Shown here piece by piece: positions 1 through 5,371 of a stretch of DNA of 5,371 bases; the stretch's first letter is position 1; every line of letters begins with the position of its first letter. Source of the DNA: Armatimonadota bacterium (GTDB lineage Bacteria > Armatimonadota > Fimbriimonadia > Fimbriimonadales > Fimbriimonadaceae); assembly GCA_023423495.1 (NCBI GenBank), contig JAFAFM010000241.1:1-5371 (forward strand). The letters run 5' to 3'. The translations under genes were made by a program, and so were the position numbers. Below the pieces are notes generated by a model. That model was not told where the DNA came from. It did no database searches and saw only the letters and a program-made list of their open reading frames with translations.

Positions 1-62
1 GGGCAGGGTGTTCTATTGCTCGATCGGCCACGTCGTGGGAGACCTTCGAAATCCGTCCGTAT

Positions 63-1085
63 TCAGGTTGCTTCGGCGCGCCCTGAAGTGGACGGCGCGC
101 ACTCCAGAAAGCTCAGCCCAAGTCCAACTTGCCCAGTCGTGATCACCTTGAATCCTGAGCGGGCCAGCAGTCCTTCGAACTCGGACCTCGTCCTTTCTTT
201 CCCTCCGAGCGCCACCATCATGTGAAGATCGCTTCGAAAGAAATCCTGATGTTCAGGCGACGGCTCGATTTGATCTGGGCCAATCCTGTCGATGACCAAT
301 AGCCTCGCTGAGGGAGTCATTGCCCTGCGACAATTGTCCAAAATCTTAGTTGCTTGGTGGTCGGACCAGTCATGAAGGACGCTTTTCAGGATATACAGAT
401 CCGCGTCCTCGGGTACCGATTGGAAGAAATCCCCAGTGCGTATTTCCAATCGCGGATTGCCTTTATTCGGCATTGATGCACTGGTCTCCGGCAAATCGAA
501 GAGGATTCCTTGGGTGTGTGGATTCGCCTCAAGAATCGCTCGAATTAGTTGGCCGTTGCCGCCTCCGATGTCGGCAATCGTCCGGTAACTGGAGAAGTCA
601 AAAGCGCGAACCGCCGAGGCTGTGACCAACCTAGTTAGCTCGGACATGGCCCCGTGAAAACAAGCTGCAGCCGGGGGATAATGCTCCAGATGCTGGAAGC
701 CTTCAGTGCCATAGAGCTTTTCCCGACCGCTTTGTCCAGTCCGGACACTGTGGTGGAGTTCACCCCAGACCGGCCAGCAGTAATGGCCCCACCAAATCGC
801 CCACTGTTTGATTGAGCTGGGATGATCCTCACTCAGTAGTCTGCCCTTGTCTGTCAACTCCCAAGAGTAGTCCTCAAGCCGACTACACAGCCCAAGTGAA
901 ACTAGCCCACCAAGCAGGCGCTCGATATGCTGTTCCAACGCCCCCGTCAAATCGGCAAGCGTTCTAGTCGGTTGAGGTCCACGTGCCAAGGCATCTGGCA
1001 GGCCGAGTTGGCAAGCCACGCAAATAGCCTGTGTCTTCCAACTGCCAGTGATCAATCCCAGCAGGTCTTCGATGTCACTGCTCAA
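63..1085 (-). CDS. SAM-dependent O-methyltransferase (family 2, acetylserotonin OMT-like)
   Basis: Predicted cytosolic enzyme of 340 residues that moves a methyl group from S-adenosylmethionine to a hydroxyl of a small molecule; the substrate cannot be read from sequence. Residues 10-80 form the helical winged-helix dimerisation domain usual in this family. The Rossmann domain follows: glycine-rich SAM loop DIGGGNG (172-178), acidic FDLP (196-199), GDFF (218-221), and LHDWSD (237-242), whose His238 aligns with the catalytic base of plant and bacterial O-methyltransferases. The C-terminal DLHMMVALGGKERT (286-299) is also typical. Length is normal for the family. The start codon is TTG, its last two bases lying in the TGA stop of the upstream peptidase gene. 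I chose it because the next in-frame ATG (residue 147) would remove the whole dimerisation domain; a GTG at codon 23 is a poorer alternative. No clear ribosome binding site precedes it, so translational coupling to the peptidase is likely. Relatives include carotenoid and polyketide methyltransferases, but no biosynthetic genes are nearby. Confidence 0.9.
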   Translation of the reverse strand: MSSDIEDLLGLITGSWKTQAICVACQLGLPDALARGPQPTRTLADLTGALEQHIERLLGGLVSLGLCSRLEDYSWELTDKGRLLSEDHPSSIKQWAIWWGHYCWPVWGELHHSVRTGQSGREKLYGTEGFQHLEHYPPAAACFHGAMSELTRLVTASAVRAFDFSSYRTIADIGGGNGQLIRAILEANPHTQGILFDLPETSASMPNKGNPRLEIRTGDFFQSVPEDADLYILKSVLHDWSDHQATKILDNCRRAMTPSARLLVIDRIGPDQIEPSPEHQDFFRSDLHMMVALGGKERTRSEFEGLLARSGFKVITTGQVGLGLSFLECAPSTSGRAEAT

Positions 1086-1909
1086 GGCCGAAGTCCGGAA
1101 GGCAAGCCATTCGGGAACTGATCCTTGATCGCGTTTTGGATCCTCTGGATTCGATTGTCGGGATTTGGATGGGAACTAAAAAACTCAGGCTGACGACCGC
1201 GTCCGGCAGCTTCCTTGAGTATCTGCATAACCTCGATCATGGCACGGGGATCGTAGTTGGCCTCGGCGAGAAACTTGACGCCAAGAACGTCGGACTCAAT
1301 TTCGTCGTCACGGCCGTACTTCAGGTTGATGAGGCCGCCGATCATTTGGGCCATGGCTGCAGTTTGAGCGGAGCTAGGATTTTGCGGGTCGTATGTTGCC
1401 ATGACTGCTGCACCGGTCAGACCTTGGGTCAGCTGAGCTTTGGCCATATGCTCGGCACCATGTCGGGCTACCACATGCCCCACCTCATGGCCGAGGACGC
1501 CTGCCAATTGGCCTCGCGTCTTCAGCTTGTCCATGAGAGCGCGGGTGATAAAGATTTGGCCTCCAGGGAGCGCGAAAGCGTTGATCGTCTCCCGATCGCC
1601 CAGCAAATGGAAATCGAACCGGTACGGAGAATTCTTCGCGGCTGAATTACGAACGACCTCATTACCGATCTCGTCGACCAGCGCCTGCAGTTGTGGATCC
1701 TGATCTTCACCGCCGAACTGCTGCATCATCTCAGGAGCGGCCTGCAAACCAAGAGCGACCTCTTGCTCCGTGCTCATGCTTACGTATTGCTTCTCGCCCG
1801 TGACCGGATTCATTGAGCTCTTGGAAAAATATCCAATTACTGCGATTAAAGCGATAACTCCCGCTATTCCGAACCGACCACAGCCGCCACCACCGCCTCT
1901 TCTGTCCAT
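1082..1909 (-). CDS. Membrane-anchored M48 family zinc metallopeptidase
   Basis: A 275-residue zinc-dependent endopeptidase of the M48 (Oma1/BepA/YcaL-like) group, probably tethered to the membrane with its catalytic domain outside the cytoplasm, where relatives act in envelope protein quality control. The N-terminus is unusual: RRGGGGGCGRFG, then one hydrophobic segment (about 13-28). There is no lipobox, since Cys10 comes before the hydrophobic stretch. The catalytic helix carries HEVGH (141-145), supplying two zinc-binding His residues and the general-base Glu. The third ligand is probably Glu203 in EIESD (203-207), which fits the family pattern ExxxD. SSHPNPDNRI (245-254) matches the conserved C-terminal HPxxxxRI element. 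No TPR or PDZ domain follows, so this is the short form of the family. The ATG start has a strong AAGGAAG ribosome binding site 7 bases upstream. The gene is first in a unit with the O-methyltransferase, which overlaps it by 4 bases. The substrate is unknown. Confidence 0.93.
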   Translation of the reverse strand: MDRRGGGGGCGRFGIAGVIALIAVIGYFSKSSMNPVTGEKQYVSMSTEQEVALGLQAAPEMMQQFGGEDQDPQLQALVDEIGNEVVRNSAAKNSPYRFDFHLLGDRETINAFALPGGQIFITRALMDKLKTRGQLAGVLGHEVGHVVARHGAEHMAKAQLTQGLTGAAVMATYDPQNPSSAQTAAMAQMIGGLINLKYGRDDEIESDVLGVKFLAEANYDPRAMIEVMQILKEAAGRGRQPEFFSSHPNPDNRIQRIQNAIKDQFPNGLPSGLRP

Positions 1910-1916
1910 GCTTTAA

Positions 1917-1927
1917 CTTCCTTCTCC
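1917..1927 (-). promoter_or_regulatory. Ribosome binding site of the M48 peptidase gene
   Basis: On the minus strand this reads GGAGAAGGAAG, ending 7 bases before the ATG at 1909. It is the clearest Shine-Dalgarno sequence in the window and supports that start codon. The other genes here have weak or no such signal. Confidence 0.7.
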
Positions 1928-1947
1928 GGTTATTGTGCTCACAAACC
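1928..1947. repeat. Imperfect palindrome just upstream of the M48 peptidase ribosome binding site
   Basis: GGTTATTGTGCTCACAAACC contains the arms GGTT..TGTG and CACAAACC, which pair except for a two-base insert (AT) in the left arm. It abuts the ribosome binding site of the peptidase gene, a position where a repressor could act. The two-base centre is too small for a stable RNA hairpin loop, so a DNA-binding site is the more natural reading. This is inference from symmetry and position only. Confidence 0.25.
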
Positions 1948-1960
1948 GACGCTGTGCCGC

Positions 1961-1980
1961 GCAAATTTGTTTGGATTTGC
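1961..1980. repeat. Perfect 6-bp inverted repeat with 8-bp spacer in the divergent promoter region
   Basis: GCAAAT (1961-1966) and its reverse complement ATTTGC (1975-1980) face each other across TTGTTTGG. The 14-bp centre-to-centre spacing of the half-sites is not far from that of a dimeric regulator. It lies in the middle of the 133-bp region between the divergent peptidase and 186-residue protein genes, so it could control either. No regulator gene is adjacent. A chance dyad in this short A+T-richer spacer is possible. Confidence 0.3.
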
Positions 1981-2016
1981 TAAGACACATCCATGTCGAA
2001 AACGGTTCTGCATTCC

Positions 2017-2022
2017 TATAAG
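2017..2022 (+). promoter_or_regulatory. Possible -10 element for the 186-residue protein gene
   Basis: TATAAG matches the sigma-70 -10 consensus TATAAT at five of six positions and ends 20 bases before the ATG at 2043. No good -35 hexamer is found 16-18 bases upstream, so the call is weak. If real, the mRNA leader would be only about 12-15 bases long, consistent with the lack of a clear Shine-Dalgarno sequence before this gene. Confidence 0.25.
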
Positions 2023-2042
2023 AACAATGGGACTCCACGAAC

Positions 2043-2603
2043 ATGAAGAATCTGTCGCGTCTGGTCAGAAAGGTGGCGGAGCCAGAATTCTGGCTTCGCG
2101 AAGTGGATGTGACCGCCGCCGCCAACGGCTGTTGGGATGAGACGGAGATTGAAAAGGCCAAAACCGAGGTTTGTTGCAGCATCAACGAGCTAAGCATCCT
2201 CGCGTTCGAGTTTAGACACGCGCCTCAATTGCTCGAGTCGCCGCTGCAGGATTGGCTGAAGGATCAGGATGCTGCGCTTCGGTCCAGACTCATTGCCCTC
2301 ATGGCCTGCGAGGATGAAGAGGATCCAATATCGGCCAGCGATCAGGTTGCAATGATCGTCAAGCGGCGCTTTCTCGACCGCTTGTCCAACGTTGTAACCA
2401 ACAGCTTAAACCCTCAGGCGACTATGGCCTCCTTTGACAAGCCGAACAGCTTTAACGAGGCTGCAAGCCATGTCCGAAAGGCTCTCGCACGAATTCGAAG
2501 AGCAGAAGGCCAGCCCAACTCACTTGAGGTGCGGCGGCTCGAAGAGAAACTCCAAGAAGCGCTGCGTCTGTTGGATGCTGTAGCTTGGGACAAAGCGGCC
2601 TAG
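2043..2603 (+). CDS. Hypothetical helical protein with C-terminal coiled coil
   Basis: I do not recognise this 186-residue protein. It has no signal peptide or membrane segment and should be cytosolic. Composition and residue pattern suggest an almost wholly helical fold, with an acidic patch at 90-94 (EDEED) and three cysteines near the N-terminus (30, 44, 45) that do not form a zinc motif. The C-terminal helix has V163, L166, L170, A173, L177 and V180 in alternating 3-4 spacing, an exact heptad pattern suggesting a short coiled coil for self-association or partner binding. The ATG at 2043 is the first in-frame start after a TAA at 2019-2021. Third codon positions are G+C-rich in the early codons, as in the neighbouring genes, which supports real coding. 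It stands alone on the plus strand: divergent from the M48 peptidase gene, and convergent with the TIM-barrel gene, with which it shares four terminal bases. No function can be assigned. Confidence 0.75.
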   Translation: MKNLSRLVRKVAEPEFWLREVDVTAAANGCWDETEIEKAKTEVCCSINELSILAFEFRHAPQLLESPLQDWLKDQDAALRSRLIALMACEDEEDPISASDQVAMIVKRRFLDRLSNVVTNSLNPQATMASFDKPNSFNEAASHVRKALARIRRAEGQPNSLEVRRLEEKLQEALRLLDAVAWDKAA

Positions 2604-3334
2604 CGCAGCCCTTTGCTCTGGAAGAACTTCACGCAACGCTCTACAGACTTGACGGGATCGTCTGGCGTGCGGTCCATCTCGATCGCCCCGTATTCAACCC
2701 CGAGCTCGGCGCAAGTGTCCAAGATTGCAACCCAATCCAAGACCCCGCTTCCGGCCTCTGCATCGTGGCTGTCTGGATTCCCGGAGTACTCCTTCAGATG
2801 GACAAGCGAAAGCCTTCCATGCAGGCTCTTCATCCAACGAACTGGATCTTCACCGGCGACCGCGACCCACCCTACGTCGAGTTGGCACTTGAGGGTTGAA
2901 CTTGTAGCCGCCCACATATCCGCGAAAGAACTGTGTTCATTCGGCTCGAACTCAAACGCGTGATTGTGGTAGCCAAACGTCAGGTCCAATTCCGAAAATC
3001 GCTCGGCAATCGTCTCCAACTCTTTTCCAAACGTCACCCAACCGTCGGCAAACGCTTCCCTGGGCACCCATGGCAGAACGACGTGCCTACAACCCAACGC
3101 ATTTGCTTCTTCTGCGACGGCGGCAGTTTTTCGAACTTGATCCAAGCCCCAGTGTCCTGCGCTCACTTGGAGTCCAACGGTATCCAAGATTTGCTTAAAT
3201 TCGGTGGCTTGGAGGCCGTAAGTGCCCGCAAGTTCGACGTAATCCAGCCCCATATCGCGGACGGCTCGAAGCGAGCCTTCAAGATCGTTGGCGAGAGGAT
3301 CGCGAAGCGTGTACAGTTGCAGCGAGAGACGCAT
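2600..3334 (-). CDS. Sugar phosphate isomerase/epimerase-like TIM-barrel protein
   Basis: A 244-residue protein of the AP endonuclease 2-like TIM-barrel family (IolE, YcjR and xylose isomerase relatives), whose characterised members interconvert sugars or inositol derivatives with a divalent metal. Hallmarks in barrel order are LQLYTLRD (5-12), VELAG with Glu34 (33-37), GYHNHAFEF (121-129), QLDVGW with Asp153 (151-156), VHLKEY with His179 (178-183), and AIEMD with Glu219 (217-221); these polar residues sit where metal and substrate ligands lie in the family. Length is slightly short but complete. The ATG at 3334 starts the typical first strand. A start at 3406 is open but would add 24 residues unlike the family and overlap the upstream gene by 64 bases. 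An 8-bp gap from the zinc ribbon/TPR gene suggests co-transcription. The ribosome binding site is poor. No signal peptide is present. The substrate is unknown, and no inositol or sugar operon surrounds it. Confidence 0.88.
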   Translation of the reverse strand: MRLSLQLYTLRDPLANDLEGSLRAVRDMGLDYVELAGTYGLQATEFKQILDTVGLQVSAGHWGLDQVRKTAAVAEEANALGCRHVVLPWVPREAFADGWVTFGKELETIAERFSELDLTFGYHNHAFEFEPNEHSSFADMWAATSSTLKCQLDVGWVAVAGEDPVRWMKSLHGRLSLVHLKEYSGNPDSHDAEAGSGVLDWVAILDTCAELGVEYGAIEMDRTPDDPVKSVERCVKFFQSKGLR

Positions 3335-3342
3335 GCCCCGGA

Positions 3343-4380
3343 TTATGCTCCCGTGGTGGCATTTGGATCTTGGGGCGCAGGCTCGCTGGGTTCCCCCGCC
3401 GGCCACTCTTGACTCAGGATATGCCGAGCAATGACGCTAGCCTCGATGCCGTTCTGCTGTCGCCAAGTTTCTTGTTTTGTTTCCTCGTAGGTTTCGCGAC
3501 GAACGTCCGCCATGTAAGCCAAGCTTGAACCCGAAATGCCCCGAAGCGTGACCAGACGGGTGGACGGACTGTTTTCCAAAGCTGTGGTTGCGAGTTCGGC
3601 CGCGACCAGCCTTTGGTCATCACCCTCTTCGATGCGAAAAGTCAAAATCAACGCGCCCGTTCTTGGGTCGGACGCTAGCGCCATGATCTTGCCGCCATTC
3701 GCACTTCGCTGCGCAAGCAAATTGCGAAGGCTTAGTTCCTCGGCAGAGTTGGGCTCGACGAACTCCGCTGGTGGCTTTGTACCAACCTCTGGCGTGGTGG
3801 CGGGCGACTCATCTTGCGGTCCACCAGGCTGGGTAAGCGTTGGAGCGTTAAAGGAAGTTTGCTTAGGCGCTCCCGACACGTTGGTCGCCGGTTTCTTGGT
3901 TCCCAAAATGTAGGCGACAGCTCCAACGGCAATCACCAGCGCGGCCAACCCAAGAGCAATCCAGCCACTTCGAGACTTCTCCTTGGGAAGGCCAAGCTGC
4001 TCGACCAACCCCTGAGTCTCATTGCGCTCCAAGCGTTGTTTGACGTCGGTCAGCTTCTGCTGGATTTGCGCGTGCTTCGGTGCAATGTCAAGCGCCAGCT
4101 CGTACCATTCCTTGGCTTGTTCCAGGTCGCCGGACTCGGAACAGAGGTCTCCCAGAAGCTGGTTTGCGGTGACGTTGTTCGGGAACTTGCGGAGAATCGA
4201 CCGGCACTGATCAATCGCGGCTTTCCCGTCGCCGCGCATGCGAAGCAAGTTCACGCGGGCAAGTTCGGGATATATCGCTGCATCGCTACCTTCGGCGGGA
4301 GCCGATCCCAAGGGCGCTCCACACTCGGGGCAGAACTCAGCGCCGCCCTTGACCGATGCAAAACATCGGTCGCAGATCAT
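3343..4380 (-). CDS. Zinc ribbon, TPR and single-pass membrane protein
   Basis: A 345-residue protein of unknown function with readable architecture. Residues 3-20 are a zinc ribbon of the form CxxC-x10-CxxC (Cys3, Cys6, Cys17, Cys20). Residues 38-120 are helical with TPR character, including NQLLGDLCSESGDLEQAKEWYELALDIAP (split: NQLLGDLCSESG, then DLEQAKEWYELALDIAP). A membrane helix spans about 140-159. A proline- and threonine-rich linker follows (163-208), then an alpha/beta domain (about 212-325) that I do not recognise, and a Pro/Glu-rich tail. Cysteine placement suggests that zinc ribbon and TPR face the cytoplasm and the C-terminal domain lies outside. I chose the ATG at 4380: it puts the zinc ribbon at residue 2 as in related proteins, follows the dut stop by 4 bases and has GAGG shortly upstream. 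An upstream start at 4434 would overlap dut. A scaffold or assembly role is a guess from the TPRs. Confidence 0.83.
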   Translation of the reverse strand: MICDRCFASVKGGAEFCPECGAPLGSAPAEGSDAAIYPELARVNLLRMRGDGKAAIDQCRSILRKFPNNVTANQLLGDLCSESGDLEQAKEWYELALDIAPKHAQIQQKLTDVKQRLERNETQGLVEQLGLPKEKSRSGWIALGLAALVIAVGAVAYILGTKKPATNVSGAPKQTSFNAPTLTQPGGPQDESPATTPEVGTKPPAEFVEPNSAEELSLRNLLAQRSANGGKIMALASDPRTGALILTFRIEEGDDQRLVAAELATTALENSPSTRLVTLRGISGSSLAYMADVRRETYEETKQETWRQQNGIEASVIARHILSQEWPAGEPSEPAPQDPNATTGA

Positions 4381-4384
4381 TGCC

Positions 4385-4816
4385 TCACTTTTTCCCGGTG
4401 CTGCCAAATCCGCCTGCTCCTCTCTCCGTATCATCCAAGGCTTCTACAACCCGAAGCTCTGCCTGAGTCACGGGGCTAATAACTAATTGGGCGATTCGAT
4501 CACCCTTATGAAAGGAGACAGCCTCCGACCCTAAATTGATCAGCAAAACGCCGATTTCGCCGCGATAATCGCTATCGATCGTCCCTGGCGCATTCACCAT
4601 GCTTATTCCATGCTTGAGCGCGAGACCCGATCGGGGCCGAACCTGGCCCTCAAACCCTTTTGGAATCGCCATCCTGACCCCGGTCTGTACGAGTTTCCTT
4701 TCCATGGGTAGGAGATCAAAGTTGGTGGCAGTGCAGAGGTCCATGCCCGCAGCTTCGCTGGTTTGATACGCGGGAAGCGTGGCTTCGGCCGAGAGAGTGA
4801 CGGGTATTTCCGGCAT
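4385..4816 (-). CDS. dut: dUTP diphosphatase (dUTPase)
   Basis: Hydrolyses dUTP to dUMP and pyrophosphate, keeping uracil out of DNA and supplying dUMP for thymidylate synthesis; a cytosolic homotrimer in this family. All five conserved motifs are present in the 143-residue product: motif 1 AGMDL (23-27), motif 2 [11 protein letters not shown] (61-71), motif 3 [13 protein letters not shown] (75-87), motif 4 GDRIAQLVI (105-113), and the P-loop-like motif 5 [11 protein letters not shown] (132-142). Asp81 aligns with the catalytic Asp of the E. coli enzyme (Asp90) and Tyr84 with the uracil-stacking Tyr. Full family length with an intact flexible C-terminus predicts an active enzyme. The ATG start is unambiguous, although no strong ribosome binding site precedes it. 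It appears to be the first gene of a three-gene minus-strand unit and is divergent from pxpB across 44 bp. Confidence 0.97.
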   Translation of the reverse strand: MPEIPVTLSAEATLPAYQTSEAAGMDLCTATNFDLLPMERKLVQTGVRMAIPKGFEGQVRPRSGLALKHGISMVNAPGTIDSDYRGEIGVLLINLGSEAVSFHKGDRIAQLVISPVTQAELRVVEALDDTERGAGGFGSTGKK

Positions 4817-4860
4817 TTCGAGTGTCCCGAATGATAGCCCAATAGGCGTATCCTTGCGAT

Positions 4861-5371
4861 ATGCAGATTGAGTGGCTAGGCGAACGTGCGCTGATTCTGC
4901 GCAATCTGGAGGTCCCGGCCTTTACGGTTGCTCGCCATCTCCAGGTAAGCTGCGATCTCCCGGAGTTCCAAGAAGCCGTCGCAAGCTACGATACAGTCGG
5001 CCTCTACTTTACGTCCAAGCCGCCTCCACTGCCGGAAGTCGAGGCAATCATCCGGGCGGCTGTTTTGCATGTACCAGCAGACGAGCTGGGCCCGTTGCAC
5101 GCCATTCCCGTTTGCTACGAGTTGAACGAAGATCTCGGTAACTGCGCGGCGCAACTCCAACTGACTGCAGAACAGGTGATCGAGCGGCATTTGTCGCGCG
5201 AATATCTTTGCTATGCCGTAGGTTTTTCGCCGGGATTTGCATATCTCGGGCACTTGGATCCGACGATTAGAGGCCTCAAGCGTTTGCCGAGCCCTCGCAA
5301 AAGTGTTCCGCCCGGCTCAGTCGGGATAACCGGCAGTCAGACGGCGGTGTATCCCGCGGCCACGCCAGGTG
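4861..5371 (+). CDS. pxpB: 5-oxoprolinase subunit B (PxpB/KipI family), 3' end outside window
   Basis: With PxpA and PxpC, this subunit hydrolyses 5-oxoproline (pyroglutamate) to L-glutamate using ATP; KipI, a Bacillus homologue, was first described as an inhibitor of sporulation kinase A. The 170 visible codons are open to the window edge. The family signature is clear: His110, Tyr115, then [14 protein letters not shown] (121-134), [21 protein letters not shown] (P145-V154 and G155-P165) and the start of the SPGGW-like element (TPG, 168-170). Family members are about 220-240 residues, so roughly the last 50 are missing. The ATG at 4861 is the first in-frame start after a TAG at 4843-4845; only a weak ribosome binding site is seen. 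The segment usually resembling GGEFGPDL reads NEDLGNCA here (91-98), a mild divergence. Genes for PxpC and PxpA would be expected downstream, but that cannot be seen. Confidence 0.92.
   Translation, partial: MQIEWLGERALILRNLEVPAFTVARHLQVSCDLPEFQEAVASYDTVGLYFTSKPPPLPEVEAIIRAAVLHVPADELGPLHAIPVCYELNEDLGNCAAQLQLTAEQVIERHLSREYLCYAVGFSPGFAYLGHLDPTIRGLKRLPSPRKSVPPGSVGITGSQTAVYPAATPG

Noticed and set aside
1..62. Possible start of another minus-strand gene (GTG at 31-29, with GAAGG upstream) and a small CCAC-GTC-GTGG hairpin at 28-38
   Set aside because: Only about ten codons are visible, too few to support a gene; the hairpin has a 4-bp stem, a 3-base loop and no T-tract, so it is not a credible terminator.
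1136..1645. Plus-strand open frame (169 codons) antisense to the M48 peptidase
   Set aside because: It mirrors the conserved peptidase core including the HEVGH region; codon pattern and motifs belong to the minus strand.
1928..1947. Resemblance of TTGTGAGC (minus strand) to the lac operator half-site
   Set aside because: Only eight bases match, there is no LacI-type gene or sugar operon nearby, and the second half-site differs; kept only as a generic dyad.
3335..3406. Longer N-terminus for the TIM-barrel protein
   Set aside because: The extra 24 residues are unlike family N-termini and would overlap the 3' end of the upstream gene; the first barrel strand begins right after the ATG at 3334.
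3814..4479. Long plus-strand open frame (221 codons) antisense to the zinc ribbon/TPR gene and dut
   Set aside because: It lies opposite well-supported coding sequence, its translation has no recognisable domain and is rich in Arg, Leu and Ser as expected of a shadow frame in G+C-rich DNA.
4876..5253. Minus-strand open frame (125 codons) antisense to pxpB
   Set aside because: The plus-strand frame has the clear PxpB signature; the antisense translation matches nothing and has no supporting start signal.
1..5371. CRISPR arrays, tRNA/rRNA genes, insertion sequences, toxin-antitoxin or other defence genes
   Set aside because: No direct repeat series, cloverleaf, transposase motif or paired small toxin/antitoxin genes were seen on either strand; the window is accounted for by ordinary genes.

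Overview
The window is a compact stretch of bacterial chromosome with seven protein-coding genes, almost no intergenic DNA, moderately high G+C, and no RNA gene, mobile element or CRISPR array that I can see. The gene content is mostly housekeeping or general metabolism and does not fix the organism. The N-terminal zinc ribbon plus TPR plus single membrane segment protein, the glycine-rich membrane-anchored M48 peptidase and the weak Shine-Dalgarno signals would suit a little-studied Gram-negative-type phylum such as Armatimonadota. That placement is a low-confidence inference.

Layout. Bases 63-1909 hold a two-gene minus-strand unit: a membrane-anchored M48 zinc metallopeptidase, then a class I SAM-dependent O-methyltransferase that starts at a TTG overlapping the peptidase stop codon. 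A 133-bp divergent spacer (1910-2042) carries a good ribosome binding site for the peptidase and two dyad sequences that could be operators. Bases 2043-2603 on the plus strand encode an unrecognised 186-residue, mostly helical protein ending in a coiled coil. It converges on the next gene, and the two stop codons share the palindrome CTAG.

Bases 2600-4816 are a second minus-strand unit, read as dUTPase (dut), then a zinc ribbon/TPR/membrane protein, then a sugar phosphate isomerase/epimerase-like TIM barrel, with gaps of 4 and 8 bp. Across a 44-bp divergent spacer, a plus-strand gene from 4861 runs off the window end. It encodes 5-oxoprolinase subunit B (PxpB/KipI family), and pxpC and pxpA may follow outside the window.

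How the genes work together. Only dut and pxpB have confidently assigned biochemical roles: removal of dUTP, and ATP-dependent opening of 5-oxoproline to glutamate. The operon-like spacing implies co-transcription within each minus-strand unit, but the products do not form an obvious single pathway. I found no convincing new defence, mobile or biosynthetic system. The least explained items are the orphan 186-residue protein and the zinc ribbon/TPR/membrane protein. Bases 1-62, downstream of the methyltransferase, hold no supported feature.
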